A DNA stretch of 6,826 bases, from positions 1 to 6,826 of the forward strand of contig CAJQMW010000497.1 in assembly GCA_905479535.1 (NCBI GenBank). Direction: 5' to 3'. The stretch is from an uncultured Maribacter sp. Its GTDB lineage: Bacteria; Bacteroidota; Bacteroidia; Flavobacteriales; Flavobacteriaceae. The notes under the pieces were generated by a model, which saw nothing but the letters and a program-made list of their open reading frames with translations, ran no database searches and was not told where the DNA came from. A program made the translations under genes and the position numbers. Shown here piece by piece: positions 5,111 through 6,826 of the stretch (position 1 is its first letter; each line of letters opens with the position of its first letter).

Positions 5111-5431
5111 TTAATTGGCCGATTTTAAAAACTCCTCTATCTTCTTGCTTTCGTTCTCGGTAAGGTTGGCCCTGATCCTCATATGAAGGCTGATGGTCTC
5201 CCAATCCGTATCGTTATAATCCGCAGGGGACGGTGCTATGTGGCATCGATTACAGGCTTCTCCCCACATTTGGGCCCCCGATTTTTCGATCTTGAATTCT
5301 TCCTCCGCTGCTGCGGTGGCCGTATCCGGAACATCGGTATAGCCTTTCTTTGTGGAAGAACAGGCCACGGCCGTAATGCCCACAATTGTCATTACTATGA
5401 CGCCTATTACTGTTTTATATATTGTTTTCAT
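5111..5431 (-). CDS. Small lipoprotein cytochrome c (single heme)
   Basis: This 106-residue lipoprotein has a signal peptide ending in AVAC (Cys24), a short acidic/Ala-rich linker (about 30-47), and then one class I cytochrome c-like heme site: GEACNRCHIAP, with heme thioether Cys60 and Cys63 and axial His64. The likely second axial ligand is Met84 in the ISLHMRIRANLT segment, and a final helix (ENESKKIEEFLKSAN) closes the domain. It should be an electron carrier tethered to a membrane and facing the periplasm. The gene lies 25 bp after the porin gene and belongs with it and the partial cytochrome c further upstream. The electron donor and acceptor are not visible. Confidence 0.9.
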   Translation of the reverse strand: MKTIYKTVIGVIVMTIVGITAVACSSTKKGYTDVPDTATAAAEEEFKIEKSGAQMWGEACNRCHIAPSPADYNDTDWETISLHMRIRANLTENESKKIEEFLKSAN

Positions 5432-5456
5432 GTTTTCTATTTTTAAATGAATGTTT

Positions 5457-6614
5457 TTAGAATCCTATGGCCCAATGTACAAACAGGCCATCCGTGTTGG
5501 TTAAACCATCTCCGTCATGACCACCTTCCGTTTCTGTAGTCTGGTAACTAAGTTTGACCACAGATCTCCAGCTCAGCCAATAATTTAGACCAAAGGCGTA
5601 CTGGACCGATTTCTCTTCCCATTCCGCGCCTTCCGGAGCATTAAAATCCGAATACCTGCCCACAAACTCCAGTTTTTTGACAAAATCGCTGCTTGCCATA
5701 GTAGGCCGGTAACTCAGCTGCCCATAAAAGGAGTTGCTTTGATTGTCAAAGGAATATTCTTCCTCTACACCATCCTCCAGCTCAAAATAGGTTGCGGTAT
5801 CCACATTCGAATTGTTGTACTGGGCCTTGACGTCCACTATGCCACCCAGTCCTGATATTTGCTTGACTAAGGAAAAATCCAAGGCGAACAAAAATGCCCC
5901 CACATCCTCGTATTCGGAGTCCTCTTGACCGGTATTAGCTGTGGTGTAGGCCGAGAAGCCCAATTCGATGGAAGAATCGGAAAAGGGTAAAAGCCCCAAA
6001 CGACCACCATAGGCCTTGCCCAGGTTGTTATCCTCATAATTTTGGAACAACAGCATTCCCGCCTCTTCGGGTTCTTCACTACCGTCTTTTAAGCGAGGTC
6101 CATTAGTGGCATAGACCGAATAGTTCAATGTTGGACCGCCCAGGTCGAAGGCCCCCCTAAGCTCCACTCCAATTCCTGAAGAGGGTGCAATGCCATCATG
6201 TCCGTAGCCTAAAGGAGTATTGGGCAAGCGGTTGATCCAAGCGGGGTGCAATCGTTCCATAAAAGTTCCGAAGGGCAATAGAAATTTCCCTGCCCTGGCG
6301 ATCATGTTCTTGTTGAGCACGTACATGACATCGGCATACTCTAACCCGGTCTCCAGTTCATTTCCTTCAAGTACAAATTCCAGTTCTGCCTCGAACATCA
6401 ACCTGTCCGAATGTTTGTACAGGAATATGGGGGCAAAGGCGGCTCCCAAAAATGTGGATTCCGTTTCATCCCCGGAGTCCATATATTCAAATCCGGTATG
6501 CCCATAGCCCCTTAGCATAAACTGGGTCTTGCTCGGTTCAAAAGTGTTGTATGTTTGGCCGTACATCTGACCGCCAAAAACAACTGCGATTAGTAATACT
6601 AGTAGCTTTTTCAT
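5457..6614 (-). CDS. Outer-membrane beta-barrel porin (OprO/OprP-like)
   Basis: The 385-residue protein has a clear Sec signal peptide (MKKLLVLLIAVVFGGQMYGQ, cleaved after about residue 20) and ends in an aromatic strand with terminal Phe (LFVHWAIGF), the usual signature for outer-membrane insertion. In between, alternating polar/aromatic strands run to the end: FMLRGYGHTGFEYM, DRLMFEAELEFVLEG, YADVMYVLNKNMIARAGKFL, LNYSVYATNGPR, FYGQLSYRPTM, QYAFGLNYWLSW, SVVKLSYQTTE. The segment ARAGKFLLPFGTFMERLHPAW, followed by GIGVELRG, is typical of phosphate-selective-porin-type barrels. Its ATG overlaps the TAA of the preceding cytochrome gene (TAATG), which shows tight coupling. The transported substrate is unknown; association with cytochromes suggests a role in an envelope redox or oxyanion process. 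Confidence 0.88.
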   Translation of the reverse strand: MKKLLVLLIAVVFGGQMYGQTYNTFEPSKTQFMLRGYGHTGFEYMDSGDETESTFLGAAFAPIFLYKHSDRLMFEAELEFVLEGNELETGLEYADVMYVLNKNMIARAGKFLLPFGTFMERLHPAWINRLPNTPLGYGHDGIAPSSGIGVELRGAFDLGGPTLNYSVYATNGPRLKDGSEEPEEAGMLLFQNYEDNNLGKAYGGRLGLLPFSDSSIELGFSAYTTANTGQEDSEYEDVGAFLFALDFSLVKQISGLGGIVDVKAQYNNSNVDTATYFELEDGVEEEYSFDNQSNSFYGQLSYRPTMASSDFVKKLEFVGRYSDFNAPEGAEWEEKSVQYAFGLNYWLSWRSVVKLSYQTTETEGGHDGDGLTNTDGLFVHWAIGF

Positions 6615-6826
6615 TACTTAAGGGTTCTTATGTAGTTAATGATCTCCCAGCGTTTTTTCTCAGGGATGGCAGTTTTATAAGAGGCCATCGGTGAGCGGCC
6701 TTCTTCCAATTTCCAGAACAGGGCCCCATCTGTCTGGGCTTGGACTTCGGCACTGGTAAAATCGGTTGGTTTAGGTGTGAGTCCCGCACCTCCTACACCG
6801 TCGCCTTTGCCCTTGGCACCGTGGCA
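6614..6826 (-). CDS. Class I cytochrome c, C-terminal part
   Basis: The last 70 codons of a gene enter from the right edge. The first visible residues are CHGAKGKGDGVGGAG, i.e. the second Cys and the axial His of a CXXCH heme site, followed by the Gly/Lys-rich loop usual in class I cytochromes c. LTPKPTDFTS and the distal Met ligand in EEGRSPMASYK follow, then the C-terminal helix IPEKKRWEIINYIRTLK, whose pattern is characteristic of the fold. The start and signal region lie outside the window, so it is not known whether this is a stand-alone carrier or the end of a larger multi-domain protein. It ends TAA inside the TAATG that starts the porin gene. Confidence 0.92.
   Translation of the reverse strand, partial: CHGAKGKGDGVGGAGLTPKPTDFTSAEVQAQTDGALFWKLEEGRSPMASYKTAIPEKKRWEIINYIRTLK

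Noticed and set aside
5104..5120. A GGCCA ... TGGCC stem at the end of the cytochrome gene.
   Set aside because: Only five pairs with a seven-base loop overlapping the stop codon, and no U-tract follows, so I did not call a terminator.

Overview
The window looks like a piece of a chromosome or large plasmid from a marine-type Flavobacteriia (Bacteroidota). The basis is moderate-to-low GC, AT-rich leaders without Shine-Dalgarno sequences, Bacteroidota-style lipoprotein and porin signal peptides, and protein types typical of that class. The genus is not determinable from the sequence. Every gene I can support lies on the minus strand, so transcription runs from high to low coordinates. No tRNA, rRNA, CRISPR array or intact transposase is visible.

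Reading in the direction of transcription: (1) 6826-5111 is a redox/outer-membrane module: the C-terminal end of a class I cytochrome c, overlapping by one base a 385-aa outer-membrane porin, followed by a small lipoprotein cytochrome c with one CXXCH. (2) 5110-4828 is a gap holding a possible 32-aa ORF and a 12-bp perfect inverted repeat whose arms bound a ~174-bp segment (MITE-like). (3) 4827-4003 is a prohibitin-type SPFH protein. (4) 3849-1412 is a run of very small envelope and metal-binding proteins: a Met-rich lipoprotein, a His-tailed DUF2933-like membrane protein, a CopZ-like HMA protein, two tandem SHOCT-domain membrane peptides, a second lipoprotein distantly resembling the first, and a DUF5676-type membrane protein. 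(5) 1395-963 is a decayed lipoprotein gene with a missing ATG, a frameshift and a stop codon. (6) 938-1 holds a membrane-anchored AlbA_2 (Schlafen-like) domain protein followed with no gap (TAGATG) by the start of a membrane protein resembling lycopene-cyclase-domain proteins.

Taken together, region 4 reads as an envelope soft-metal (most likely copper/silver) handling locus. It has Met-rich and His-rich periplasm-facing proteins and a cytosolic CXXC chaperone, plus small membrane proteins that commonly accompany such islands. The efflux pump or oxidase that would confirm this is not in the window. The locus shows recent wear. A perfect 16-bp tandem duplication shifts the frame near the end of the Met-rich lipoprotein and removes a reconstructed acidic/His tail, one lipoprotein gene is a pseudogene, and a cluster of back-to-back palindromes (REP-like) sits between the DUF2933-like and HMA genes.
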